Positions 26,950 through 36,178 of a stretch of 64,000 nucleotides of DNA are shown here, piece after piece. Each line of letters begins with the position of its first letter. Position 1 is the stretch's first letter. The position numbers and the translations under genes are program-made. The notes below the pieces were generated by a model, which did no database searches, was not told the DNA's origin, and saw only the letters and a program-made list of their open reading frames with translations. This DNA is from Pirellula staleyi DSM 6068 (GTDB taxonomy: Bacteria; Planctomycetota; Planctomycetia; Pirellulales; Pirellulaceae): contig CAMCMB010000002.1 of assembly GCA_945875845.1 (NCBI GenBank), positions 123,936 through 187,935 of the forward strand. The letters are read 5' to 3'.

Positions 26950-27531
26950 ATGACTCGATTACTCCCCATCGCAGTTTTGATTTCCGGTGGCGGAACAACG
27001 CTGAAAAATTTGATTCGCCGTCGCGATCTTGGAACCTTGCCGGTGGAGTTTCGGTTGGTGATCAGTTCGCGACCGGATGCAGCAGGGCTCCAATTTGCGA
27101 ACGAAGCCTCCATTCCGACATTGGTGGTTCCGAAGCTGAGAACACAAACAGCCGAAGAGCATTCGGAAAGCGTATTTCGTCCGATTCGGGAGTCGGGTGC
27201 TCGGATTGTCGTCATGGGCGGTTATTTGCAACACGTTTTGATCCCGGACGATTTTGAGAATCGTGTTGTCAATATTCATCCATCGCTCATTCCATCCTTT
27301 TGCGGAAAAGGGATGTACGGACTTAAGGTGCATCAAGCAGCGATCGATTTTGGTGTCAAGATCACGGGCTGCACGGTTCATTACGTCGACAACCAATACG
27401 ATCATGGGCCGATCTTACTACAACGCGCGTGCGAATTACGCGAGGACGACACGGCAGAAACACTTCAAAAAAGAGTCTTTGAGATCGAGTGCGAGGCATT
27501 GCCCGACGCACTCAAACGGCTAGTGGGATAG
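26950..27531 (+). CDS. purN: Phosphoribosylglycinamide formyltransferase
   Basis: VLISGGGTTLKNLI, VVMGGYLQHVL, RVVNIHPSLIPSFCGKGMYGLKVHQAAIDFGVKITGCTVHYVD, typical of the PurN family. Confidence 0.9.
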   Translation: MTRLLPIAVLISGGGTTLKNLIRRRDLGTLPVEFRLVISSRPDAAGLQFANEASIPTLVVPKLRTQTAEEHSESVFRPIRESGARIVVMGGYLQHVLIPDDFENRVVNIHPSLIPSFCGKGMYGLKVHQAAIDFGVKITGCTVHYVDNQYDHGPILLQRACELREDDTAETLQKRVFEIECEALPDALKRLVG

Positions 27532-27577
27532 GCTTCTAGCCTGTCATTTTTTGCATGACAGGCTGGAAGCCTAACTT
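27522..27577. repeat. Hairpin (AGTGGGATAGGCTTCTAGCCTGTCAT / ATGACAGGCTGGAAGCCTAACTT) between convergent ORFs
   Basis: Inverted repeat read directly; related to 60425-60484. Both flanking ORFs stop within its arms. Confidence 0.88.
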
Positions 27578-27891
27578 AATGCTTCAGGCGATAGCCCGCA
27601 CGACGTTAGCAACGTCCGCTGAACCGTCAGGTCGTGCTCGTAGGAAAAGTCCGATGATTTTTCGCCGCGAAGGATGCGAGCCATATCAGCGGCATCATCG
27701 ACATAGCGTGTGTATTTTGGAAATGACAGGTTCTGATAGCCCTTTTTGAACTTGTCATGCGGTTCATCGAACGTCACGAGCGCCGAGGGATTGTCGAGCG
27801 GTTGAACGTGAAACGTCCCTTTGGTACCAGCCACCGTCAAGTGTCGGGCAGCAATCCATCGCAATGTGTCTCGTCGCGTGAGATTTTTCAT
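27571..27891 (-). pseudogene. Gfo/Idh/MocA-type oxidoreductase remnant (Tat-like N-terminus fused to C-terminal fragment)
   Basis: MKNLTRRDTLRWIAA (Tat-like start) runs directly into GTKGTFHVQPLDNPSALVTFDEPHDKFKKGYQNLSFPKYTRYVDDAADMARILRGEKSSDFSYEHDLTVQRTLL, which resembles oxidoreductase C-termini. The Rossmann core is absent. Confidence 0.65.
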
Positions 27892-27911
27892 TGTTTCTTT
27901 CTGCAAACGAG

Positions 27912-28766
27912 CTATTTCGGACTTTGAACTTTCACCAAGTGGTTATCGAACCATTCGACCATTTCCTTTGCGAGCAAGCGATTGCCGTCAGCGTCGAACC
28001 CGTGAGCAGCGCCTTGGATGACAACCAGCTTGCTATCCACCTTGACTCCGTCGAACGCTTCTTTGATTTTCTCACTGTGCCACAACGGAACCAGCTCATC
28101 TTGGTCCCCGTGAACCAACAAGGTAGGTGCATCGTCTGAGGTCACCTTCATGAGGGGGGAGACCGACTCCGCTTGAGATGGATCGAATCTTAGGGCTGGG
28201 AATTGCTCGCGTCTGGGGCTTTTGAAATCGACGTAAGGAGCTAGATCCGTCGGCGGAAAGACGGCGACCACAGCCGCCACTCGGGCAATCGGGTCATTCT
28301 TCTGTTTTGAACCACCAACCGTCCCAAGCATCAAGGAAAGGTGCCCCCCCGCACTGAATCCGAACACACCCAATCGCTTCGAATCGACGTGCCATTTATC
28401 TGCACTGCTTGCGATGAAGCTAAGCGCAAGCTGCACGTCGCCAACGCATTCAGGAACAAAATACCGAGGGCTGCTACCATGCCTAACAGTAAAAACCGTG
28501 TACCCGGCATCGGACAGGTGTCGAAACATTGGAGCAATCTGCTTCGGCTCAGTCCATGTGGAAACCCAACCGCCACTTACCATAAAAAGGACACCAACCC
28601 CGTTCGCTTTTTCTTTAGGTTTAAAAACATCAAAGGTCAACGCCATGCCATCTTTGTGCCCGTAAACAATGTCGGGAGTTACTTCCAAGCGATCCAGCTG
28701 CCCCCACGAGCAGTTGTTGCCCAAAAGCACAAACGCAATCGCCATAAAGATGTGGAAGTGATTCAT
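27912..28766 (-). CDS. Alpha/beta hydrolase (esterase-like, secreted)
   Basis: GVLFMVSGGWVS...RLGVFGFSAGGHLSLMLG (GFSAGG nucleophile elbow)...LLVHGDQDELVPLWHSE...GAAHGFDADG. Start at MNHFHIFMAIAF. Confidence 0.87.
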   Translation of the reverse strand: MNHFHIFMAIAFVLLGNNCSWGQLDRLEVTPDIVYGHKDGMALTFDVFKPKEKANGVGVLFMVSGGWVSTWTEPKQIAPMFRHLSDAGYTVFTVRHGSSPRYFVPECVGDVQLALSFIASSADKWHVDSKRLGVFGFSAGGHLSLMLGTVGGSKQKNDPIARVAAVVAVFPPTDLAPYVDFKSPRREQFPALRFDPSQAESVSPLMKVTSDDAPTLLVHGDQDELVPLWHSEKIKEAFDGVKVDSKLVVIQGAAHGFDADGNRLLAKEMVEWFDNHLVKVQSPK

Positions 28767-29072
28767 TTTTGCCCTAACTTGGTTGTTTCGATGGGAGGTA
28801 CTTTGGCTCGGCATTCCTATGCGTAAAAAATAGCGAGTCGGATTGTAACCAATTTTCCGAAGCGATATCGAACTCGAACGAGCTTGGCGGACTCCCTTTG
28901 GGGAGCCGGGCAGATCATTCGACGAGTTGCGAACCTCGTGGTATAATCGCGAGTCGTGTAAATCGCGAGAATTCCCTGAGTATTTAGGGAACAAACTCGA
29001 TCGCGATCAAAATTTTATCAAATGTTGATTTTTGCAACAAACTGTTCCTGCTCAGTTTAGGAGAGAAAACGA

Positions 29073-30851
29073 ATGGCTTCTGTTTCTAGCCGTCAAGCAA
29101 CCACTGTGATGACCGGCGCCGAAATCGTGGTGAAGTCCCTTGTGGATCACGGCGTAGAAGTCATTTTCGCATATCCAGGTGGATGCAGCATGCCGATGCA
29201 CCAAGCGCTGACGCGGTATTCCGATCGGCTCAGGACGATTCTGCCACGACACGAACAAGGGGGCGCCTTCGCGGCCCAGGGTTATGCTCGATCCACGGGT
29301 AAGATCGGTGTTGTTATGGCCACCAGCGGTCCAGGCGCCACGAATCTCGTGACCAGCATTGCCGATGCAAAGATGGATAGTATCCCGTTGCTGGCAATAA
29401 CCGGACAGGTTCCAACGCACGTCATTGGCACCGATGCGTTTCAAGAGACGCCAATCGTCGAGGTTTGCCGCGGAATCACCAAGCACCATTACTTGGTTAC
29501 CGACGTCAAAGATGTCCCGCGCGTAATGAAAGAAGCGTTTCACATTGCGACGACGGGGCGACCTGGTCCGGTATTGGTTGATATGCCAAAGGATGTTCAG
29601 CTCAGCAGTTGCGAAGTGGATTGGGAGGTGCCGATGAACTTGCCAGGCTATCAGCCCACGAAACACCCTAATGCAAGGCCCGAGCAAATCCGACAAATAG
29701 CTGCCGCCATCAAGCACAGCAGGCGACCGGTTATCTATTGCGGTGGCGGGGTCGTGACGGGTGAAGCCGCTGCGGAATTGCGGCTGCTGGCAGAAAAAAC
29801 CGGAATTCCCGTCACCATGACGGTGATGGGGCTGGGGCTTTATCCTGCCGATGGTCCATTGTCGCTCGATATGTTAGGGATGCACGGCAGCGCTTACGCA
29901 AACTATGCAGTTCGCGATTGCGATTTGTTGATCGCTCTAGGGGTTCGATTTGACGACCGGGTGACCGGAAACCTCGCGTCGTTTGCAAAGAATGCGAAAA
30001 TCATTCACGTCGATATCGACGCATCCGAACTCAACAAGAACAAGATTGCTCATATCTCGGTTCGAAGTGAAATTAATTTTGCGTTGAAGGAACTCAACAA
30101 GATCGTTGAAAAGCCCGATGACATTTCTGCTTGGGTAGCCAACTGTAGTGCGCTCAAGGCAAAGCACCCGTTTGCGTACGACGACAAGTTCGATGGGATT
30201 CTCCAGCAGCATGCGATCCGAACGCTGTCGAACCTGACTAAGAGCCGAGATACCTATGTCACGGTCGGTGTGGGCCAACACCAAATGTGGGCAGCCCAAT
30301 TCTTTCAGTTCCGTAGGCCGCGTACTTGGCATAGCAGCAGCGGACTTGGAACCATGGGCTTCGGCTTGCCAGCCGCCATGGGAGTTCAAGCAGCCCACCC
30401 TGGCTCGCTGGTGATCGACATCGATGGCGACGGGTCCTTTCAAATGAACATCCAAGAGCTAGCAACATTGCACTGCGAAAAACTCCCTGTGAAGGTATTG
30501 TTGCTCAACAACCAACACCTCGGCATGGTGGTCCAATGGGAGGATCGATTTGAGGGGGCCAATCGGGCTCATACCTATCTTGGCCCAATCGATCATGAAG
30601 AAGCCAAGGGACCCGGGTCGATGGTAGCACATTCCTATGCGTCCAACCGCTATCCGAACTTCGTCCAAATCGCGAAGGGTTATGGATGTGGTGCGGCGAC
30701 GGTTCGTAAAAAGGCAGATTTGGAAGCTGCATTGCAAGAAATGATTAGTTATCCCGGACCATTCGTGTTAGACGTAGAAGTCCCCTATCAAGAGCATGTA
30801 TTGCCAATGATTCCTGGGGGCAAAACGGTCGACGACATGATTTTGAAGTAA
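29073..30851 (+). CDS. ilvB: Acetolactate synthase large subunit
   Basis: [79 protein letters not shown], typical AHAS ThDP motifs. Confidence 0.93.
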   Translation: MASVSSRQATTVMTGAEIVVKSLVDHGVEVIFAYPGGCSMPMHQALTRYSDRLRTILPRHEQGGAFAAQGYARSTGKIGVVMATSGPGATNLVTSIADAKMDSIPLLAITGQVPTHVIGTDAFQETPIVEVCRGITKHHYLVTDVKDVPRVMKEAFHIATTGRPGPVLVDMPKDVQLSSCEVDWEVPMNLPGYQPTKHPNARPEQIRQIAAAIKHSRRPVIYCGGGVVTGEAAAELRLLAEKTGIPVTMTVMGLGLYPADGPLSLDMLGMHGSAYANYAVRDCDLLIALGVRFDDRVTGNLASFAKNAKIIHVDIDASELNKNKIAHISVRSEINFALKELNKIVEKPDDISAWVANCSALKAKHPFAYDDKFDGILQQHAIRTLSNLTKSRDTYVTVGVGQHQMWAAQFFQFRRPRTWHSSSGLGTMGFGLPAAMGVQAAHPGSLVIDIDGDGSFQMNIQELATLHCEKLPVKVLLLNNQHLGMVVQWEDRFEGANRAHTYLGPIDHEEAKGPGSMVAHSYASNRYPNFVQIAKGYGCGAATVRKKADLEAALQEMISYPGPFVLDVEVPYQEHVLPMIPGGKTVDDMILK

Positions 30852-30920
30852 GTGCCGGTGAACGCGTCTGAAAAACGATGGCTGACCTAGGAATGAGGAT
30901 CGTTTGAAAAGGAGAAGGAT

Positions 30921-31496
30921 TTGTCATTTATCGCAATAGCCTTGCTGTTGTTTTTGGCAGCTATGGTCATCTTTGCAATCGATTTGATGATCCCTAGTGG
31001 TGGTGTACTTGTCGGTGTCACTGCTTGCCTTGCCTTTGCGTCGGTTGTTTTCGCGTTTCGTCATAGCACGAGTTCTGGAATCTGGATGCTCATCGCTTCG
31101 ATGGGAGCCATTCCGATCATGATGTGGTTGTTTGTCGAGGTGTGGCCACGGACTCCGCTCGGGAGACGTATGATCAGCAAGCCGGAACCGTCCGGGTCGT
31201 ATGTTTGGTCCGACGCTGCCAAATCAGAAAATGCCGACTCGCTGATCGGTGCGGAAGGGATTGTGTTAAACGAGATGATTCCAAGCGGCTTGGTTCAGCT
31301 CGGCGACCAGACTTATGAAGCCTTTAGCGAAACCGGGCCGATCGACGCTGGAAAATTGGTTCGAGTCGTTCGTTTGGATGTGGGCCGATTGGTAGTGGCT
31401 GTTGTCCGTGAAAGAAAACGAATGGATGCCCCCATGTCTCAGGGGACTGGACTAGACCGCCCTATCTCCGAGCTCGACCTTGAATCAATTGATTAG
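30921..31496 (+). CDS. NfeD family protein
   Basis: TM-rich N-terminus and a C-terminal OB-like region (LIGAEGIVLNEMIPSGLVQLGDQTYEAFSETGPIDAGKLVRVVRLDVGRLVV). TTG start. Confidence 0.8.
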   Translation: MSFIAIALLLFLAAMVIFAIDLMIPSGGVLVGVTACLAFASVVFAFRHSTSSGIWMLIASMGAIPIMMWLFVEVWPRTPLGRRMISKPEPSGSYVWSDAAKSENADSLIGAEGIVLNEMIPSGLVQLGDQTYEAFSETGPIDAGKLVRVVRLDVGRLVVAVVRERKRMDAPMSQGTGLDRPISELDLESID

Positions 31497-32947
31497 ACAA
31501 GGCCAGCGATCGGTTCGCCTTGGTAAATGTGGTGCGGCCGGTCTGCGGCATCTTTCCAAACGGCCGTCGCGGGAATTCCAAGTGCATGGTAGATGGTGGC
31601 CGCAAAATTCTCGGGTTTGACTGGTAATTCGGCGGGATACGCACCATGCGCGTCCGATTTTCCGACCACGTTGCCACCGCGCACACCACCGCCGGCGAAG
31701 AAGACGGATTGAACGGCTCCCCAATGATCGCGGCCTGGCAGTTTGTAATGGGATGGAAGCAAAGTGATTTGGGGAGTACGACCAAACTCACCTGCCATCA
31801 CCACCAATGTCTCGTCGAGTTCACCTGTCGAGTGAAGGTCATCCAGCAATGCCGACACCGCGCGATCCGTGGGCGGTAGGAGGGCGTTCTTCAAATGGGG
31901 AAACGCATTGCCGTGCGTGTCCCACGTTTCGTCGTTCCCCAGATTGACTTGAACTAAGTTCACTCCAGCCGACACCAACCGACGCGCCATCAACAAAGAC
32001 CAACCAAAGGAATTGCGTCCGTAGCGGTCGAGCGTCTTCGCATCCGCATGCGTCACGTCCAAGGCTTGTTGTACAGACTGCTCGGTTAGGAGTGAAATCG
32101 CTCCCTGCCGAAGTCGATCGAAGGATTGCGTCTCGGCAAAGCCGGACAATGCACTCCGCTGATGCTTCAGCGATTCGAGCAGTTGCAGTCGGCCCGCCAC
32201 CTCCTTTAGGCCTAAGCCGTCGGGCAAAGTGAGCTGTGGAGCTTGGAAGAGACGCGCGTCTGGCTTACCACGATCTTGGTGGTCAAAACCAAACTCGGGG
32301 AAAGCACCATACGAAGTATTATGAAATGGCGAAGCCGCAATCATCCACGGGTCGTGTTGCGATCCCATCTCACCCGCGTGTTGGCCGGGAATGATTCTCC
32401 CAGTGGAATGAACCAAACGCTCAGGAAGCATAACCGCGGTGGGTAGATTGTTTCGGGGATGGGTCGCTCGACCTGCCACCGAAGCGATGGAGGGTCGATC
32501 GGTGCGATTGGAACCGTTGGGGTTGAAACCTGTCGGAAGTTGCGAATGGCCGGTAAGCATGATGTGATGCGCAGCGGAGTGATCGTTCGAACCGTGTGTT
32601 AGCGATCGACATAAGGCCCATAATGGACTTCGGTCCGCTAGCATCGGTAAGTGTTCGCAAATTTGAAGGCCGGGCGTTCGCGTGTCGATCGGCTTGAATT
32701 CCCCCCGGATATTTTCCGGAGCGTTCGGCTTCATATCGAAGCTCTCATGTTGAGCCAGACCGCCCGACAAAAAAATGAAAATACATGACTTGGCTTTGCC
32801 GTGGGGAAGAATGGACTGAGCCGCCGCATTGGCTTGACGCAGCCCAGACAGATGATTCATCCCGAGCCCAAGAATTCCAATAGCGCCCGCGTGAATCGCT
32901 GTCCGTCGCGAAACGGCAGGATGGTGCCAAGAGTGATGTGATTTCAT
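31493..32947 (-). CDS. DUF1501 domain-containing protein
   Basis: MKSHHSWHHPAVSRRTAIHAGAIGILGLGM (Tat-like), KSCIFIFLSGGLAQHESFDMKPNAPENIRGEFKPI, VVMAGEFGRTPQI, GRDHWGAVQSVFFAGGGVRGG. Confidence 0.9.
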   Translation of the reverse strand: MKSHHSWHHPAVSRRTAIHAGAIGILGLGMNHLSGLRQANAAAQSILPHGKAKSCIFIFLSGGLAQHESFDMKPNAPENIRGEFKPIDTRTPGLQICEHLPMLADRSPLWALCRSLTHGSNDHSAAHHIMLTGHSQLPTGFNPNGSNRTDRPSIASVAGRATHPRNNLPTAVMLPERLVHSTGRIIPGQHAGEMGSQHDPWMIAASPFHNTSYGAFPEFGFDHQDRGKPDARLFQAPQLTLPDGLGLKEVAGRLQLLESLKHQRSALSGFAETQSFDRLRQGAISLLTEQSVQQALDVTHADAKTLDRYGRNSFGWSLLMARRLVSAGVNLVQVNLGNDETWDTHGNAFPHLKNALLPPTDRAVSALLDDLHSTGELDETLVVMAGEFGRTPQITLLPSHYKLPGRDHWGAVQSVFFAGGGVRGGNVVGKSDAHGAYPAELPVKPENFAATIYHALGIPATAVWKDAADRPHHIYQGEPIAGLV

Positions 32948-33100
32948 CGAAAGGCATTGGTAGGTAGTTAGTGGTTTGTCGTCGAGTCCACGCACCTTTA
33001 TATCTTAGCAGCTAAAAACCATAATTGCGACCAGAGATTGGTACGACCCTAGGATTTCTACGCTTGCTAAGCACATCCGCAACTGTTTTTCAAACCAATG

Positions 33101-33173
33101 AGCCGTTGGGCGATAGCCCCGGTTTTCTAATTGCTCGACATTCGTCGAGAACCGGGGCTATCGCCCAACGGCT
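33101..33173. repeat. Long near-perfect palindrome (AGCCGTTGGGCGATAGCCCCGGTT...AACCGGGGCTATCGCCCAACGGCT)
   Basis: 24-bp arms read directly in the intergenic region. Confidence 0.92.
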
Positions 33174-33210
33174 ACCAGTTTGTTTCACTCGAAGACTCAT
33201 ACCGCTGTGC

Positions 33211-34059
33211 TTAGCGTCGGTAGAAATCCGAAAACGCATCGCGCCAGGAGGGAATTTTCGGCGCTAATCGATGGCTTAAGAAGCCGGCACCTCGCTTGTT
33301 TTGATGGTCCTGCAGGTACTTTTGGTACGTCGAACGTGTCTCGTCCGAGGAGTGGAGCAAAAAGGTTATCACGCTCCACGCGTCTCGATACTCTTTGGCG
33401 TTCAAGCCGGAACTGGAATCCATTCGCTCCAGTTTTTGCAAATCCACAACTTGCCCATACCGAACTTGCGAACGAGTCGCGTGGAAATGCGACGTGTGCC
33501 CAACAGGATTTTCGCCAATCGTCTCAAAGTACTCTGCCAATCCTTCGTCTTGCCAGAGAGGCAGGGTCAGTCCGCTCACGTCCAAAAGGGCGTGCGTGCA
33601 CTCATGCCGAACATCGCTTATCCACCCGTCATGAAAGTACGTCAGCACCAGACCAGGTCCCCTATGTCGTATGTAAAGCGCTCCGCGATTCGGCGCACCC
33701 GGAAGTATTTTATGCGCATAAGCATCTAACGATTCACGATTCTCAAGGACCACGACTTGGATCATTTCCTGTGCAACCGATACTTGCAGTGTTAGACTCA
33801 ACTCGGTTGGCAAGCTGCATAGCGACGGCAAGTACCTTTCGAATTGAGCGAGTGGAACAGTGCTATGAATGCAGAATTGCGATGCTGTGTGCTGGACCAG
33901 CCAGGTTGGTGCTTGGGACCAAGAGCAAACCGAACTGCCGATCACGGTTGCAAACCCGATTGTCGCCATTAGGCAAACCTGCAACAAATTCGTACAGCGA
34001 GACTGGGGACAGCTATCGATGAGTTCAAGTCGAACCCCTAAGTCACTTGAAGAATTCAT
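33211..34059 (-). CDS. Secreted zincin-like metalloprotease, DUF1570-like
   Basis: HECTHALLDVSGLTLPLWQDEGLAEYFE (HExxH plus downstream E). Start MNSSSDLG at 34059; alternative 34107. Confidence 0.75.
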   Translation of the reverse strand: MNSSSDLGVRLELIDSCPQSRCTNLLQVCLMATIGFATVIGSSVCSWSQAPTWLVQHTASQFCIHSTVPLAQFERYLPSLCSLPTELSLTLQVSVAQEMIQVVVLENRESLDAYAHKILPGAPNRGALYIRHRGPGLVLTYFHDGWISDVRHECTHALLDVSGLTLPLWQDEGLAEYFETIGENPVGHTSHFHATRSQVRYGQVVDLQKLERMDSSSGLNAKEYRDAWSVITFLLHSSDETRSTYQKYLQDHQNKRGAGFLSHRLAPKIPSWRDAFSDFYRR

Positions 34060-34870
34060 TTTCAGATGTCGGCTTGAACTCTTGCATCGAAGTAAGGATT
34101 TTGGCAATGCGACTTCGGTCGAGGTCCGACAAAGACTCCGTCAGGTTCAGGCGAGCGATGACTGTTTCAGGCGTGTTGCTACCCACAATCGTTCGGCGAA
34201 GTTCGGTGGGTAATTGCGATTGATCGACCAGCATCTTGTTCAATTGGAGACGCAATTGTGGCGGCACATGGCGATAGAGGCCATTGATCCTTGTTACCCA
34301 GTCTGAGAATTCGCCATAACTTGCTGCGATTTCTTTCTTAGCTGCAGTAGGCTGAAACGTATAACGGATCGATTTGTTACTGATGGAAATGAAATTATCT
34401 GCTTCGCGTTCAGGTAGGCCTTGGATCGCAAATGCGGCCTGCTGTTGGGGCGTTAGCAAACCTAGAGCTTTCTCCAGCTGGGTTTCAATGACTTGCATAT
34501 CCAGATGCACCAAGGATCGTTTTTTCTCGTCGAGCAAAGTGATTCGTCCCTTGGCAGGATCAATCACAGTGTGCCTACCCGCGAAATCATCCAGCTCAAT
34601 GGTTAGGCCATCTGAGAAGATCGTCTGCACACTGGAAATGGGTGGTTTTGTATCATCGGAGTAGATGTCCACCCGAATGTGGAAATCTTTCACTGGCAAT
34701 GCATTGTTCACATTCCGAGCACTAGCCAATTGATTTGTGGACCTTTGTTGGGAGTTGGGTTGCGATTCCGCCCGTTCCACGAACGTAAGAAAGCAAATCA
34801 TGATTGCTACATGAGTAACAGAGTGCCGAGCAACAGTCATGCATTTGAGCGGGAAATGGGAAGCAGTCAT
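34043..34870 (-). CDS. Hypothetical secreted protein
   Basis: Signal peptide-like N-terminus (HVAIMICFLTFVERAES) and a coherent ORF; no recognised family. Confidence 0.6.
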   Translation of the reverse strand: MTASHFPLKCMTVARHSVTHVAIMICFLTFVERAESQPNSQQRSTNQLASARNVNNALPVKDFHIRVDIYSDDTKPPISSVQTIFSDGLTIELDDFAGRHTVIDPAKGRITLLDEKKRSLVHLDMQVIETQLEKALGLLTPQQQAAFAIQGLPEREADNFISISNKSIRYTFQPTAAKKEIAASYGEFSDWVTRINGLYRHVPPQLRLQLNKMLVDQSQLPTELRRTIVGSNTPETVIARLNLTESLSDLDRSRIAKILTSMQEFKPTSENEFFK

Positions 34871-34899
34871 TTTGGGAACGATCGGTTCGCTGAATCGGA

Positions 34900-35613
34900 T
34901 TAACGAAAGGATTGAATTGAAGCACTACTCGCATCTTTGGCAACGTCGATCGATGGATCGTACGGATAAAATATGCGACCTACGCGCTGGGCGACTTCGG
35001 AAAGATAAAACCTCTGAAAGGTCGCTTCATCGGAATCGGTGACTGGGACGCCCATGCTTGGAAAGACGAAATCAGGGAACACTTTTCGAAAAACCGGGCT
35101 GCCACCATCCGAAACATTGTGAACCGTAACGGTGGTAGTGCTCGTCCCCTTATAGAGCGTTGGGCCGTCGCGAAGCTTCAGGTTTGCAACGTCGATCGCG
35201 ACAATGTAGTCCGCACCAAGCCGGCTGCCAATCAGCGACATGCCTTGTTCGTTCGCGGGCATATCACTGATAATACGACTGATCTCTTCTTGGTTCACCA
35301 TTTGGATTTTTTTGACATGGGTGGCCAAGAGGGCATGCACATGGTTCGACATGATGATTCCGGATGCATCTGCATTGAGTCCAGCGGATGTACTGACAAC
35401 CACCGCCACTTTTTTCTCCTTGAACTCATCAAACTCAGCGGGTGTATCGGTCCCCTTGATGACGCGAATCACGTTCGCTGCGAACGAAAGGCACCCAGAA
35501 CTACTCAAGAGTGTCGTGGACAGAAACAGGAAGATGACCAGCTTGAATACCAAGGTTCTCGTTGGGGTGACAATTTCTTTTTGTCGAACATTGGTTCGGT
35601 TGCTTGCAGCCAT
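34900..35613 (-). CDS. Hypothetical lipoprotein
   Basis: Lipobox LLSSSGCLS after a hydrophobic segment; coherent ORF. Confidence 0.65.
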   Translation of the reverse strand: MAASNRTNVRQKEIVTPTRTLVFKLVIFLFLSTTLLSSSGCLSFAANVIRVIKGTDTPAEFDEFKEKKVAVVVSTSAGLNADASGIIMSNHVHALLATHVKKIQMVNQEEISRIISDMPANEQGMSLIGSRLGADYIVAIDVANLKLRDGPTLYKGTSTTTVTVHNVSDGGSPVFRKVFPDFVFPSMGVPVTDSDEATFQRFYLSEVAQRVGRIFYPYDPSIDVAKDASSASIQSFR

Positions 35614-35685
35614 GCAGGAATCCTTTCCTAGCGCACTTTGCCATTCAAAAATCTGAGTTTTGCTCTCTCATTGACGGTGCTTGTA

Positions 35686-36156
35686 TCAAACCGATGCATT
35701 GGAAGCTAGACGGATTAGCCATTCGGCAATGGAAATCAACACGATGAGGATCAGTACAGGAACCGATACCCGCGAAATCCAATTCCGATTGCTCGTCTTT
35801 CCACGAATGGCCAAAAGAAAAAAGCACGGGACGCTTGCGCCCGTAAACAAACAAAAAAGAACGCCAGCAGTATTGCATCGGAGGCCACTCTGGATGTCGC
35901 CATTGAGGGTATGTGCCCACGAGGTAGTCATTCCGCACCCAGGGCATCGTATCCCAAAAAATGCAACCATGGTGCAACTAGGCAAACCGAGCTGACGATG
36001 CGTTCCATGTCCCGACGGGTCCGGATTTAACCAAGCGGCAATTGCAAGCAGCATAGCCAAAGCAACTCCTAGCAAAAGGAAAACAATTCGTTCCGTTCGG
36101 GTTAAGCGAATGTAACGCTGGCGAGGATGGACGGTTTGGGTGGTTGGAGTATCCAT
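35686..36156 (-). CDS. DUF2752-like membrane protein
   Basis: CTMVAFFGIRCPGCGMTTSWAHTLNGD motif and TM segments; start MDTPTTQT at 36156. Confidence 0.8.
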   Translation of the reverse strand: MDTPTTQTVHPRQRYIRLTRTERIVFLLLGVALAMLLAIAAWLNPDPSGHGTHRQLGLPSCTMVAFFGIRCPGCGMTTSWAHTLNGDIQSGLRCNTAGVLFCLFTGASVPCFFLLAIRGKTSNRNWISRVSVPVLILIVLISIAEWLIRLASNASV

Positions 36157-36178
36157 TTTGTGTCGCTCGCACGAAAAA

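Noticed and set aside
27522-27577. Simple intrinsic terminator for purN
   Set aside because: A stem with a short T-run in the loop is present, but the same sequence family occurs at positions that are not gene ends (upstream of the ABC-F gene), so repeat-element is the safer primary call. A terminator role is still possible.
29052-29717. 221-aa minus-strand ORF
   Set aside because: Antisense to ilvB; no domain signal.
33180-34022. 280-aa plus-strand ORF
   Set aside because: Antisense to the HExxH metalloprotease gene; composition is Arg/Ser/Thr-rich with no coherent domain, while the minus strand has a clear catalytic motif.
35119-35631. 170-aa plus-strand ORF
   Set aside because: Antisense to the hypothetical lipoprotein at 34900-35613, which has a clear lipobox.
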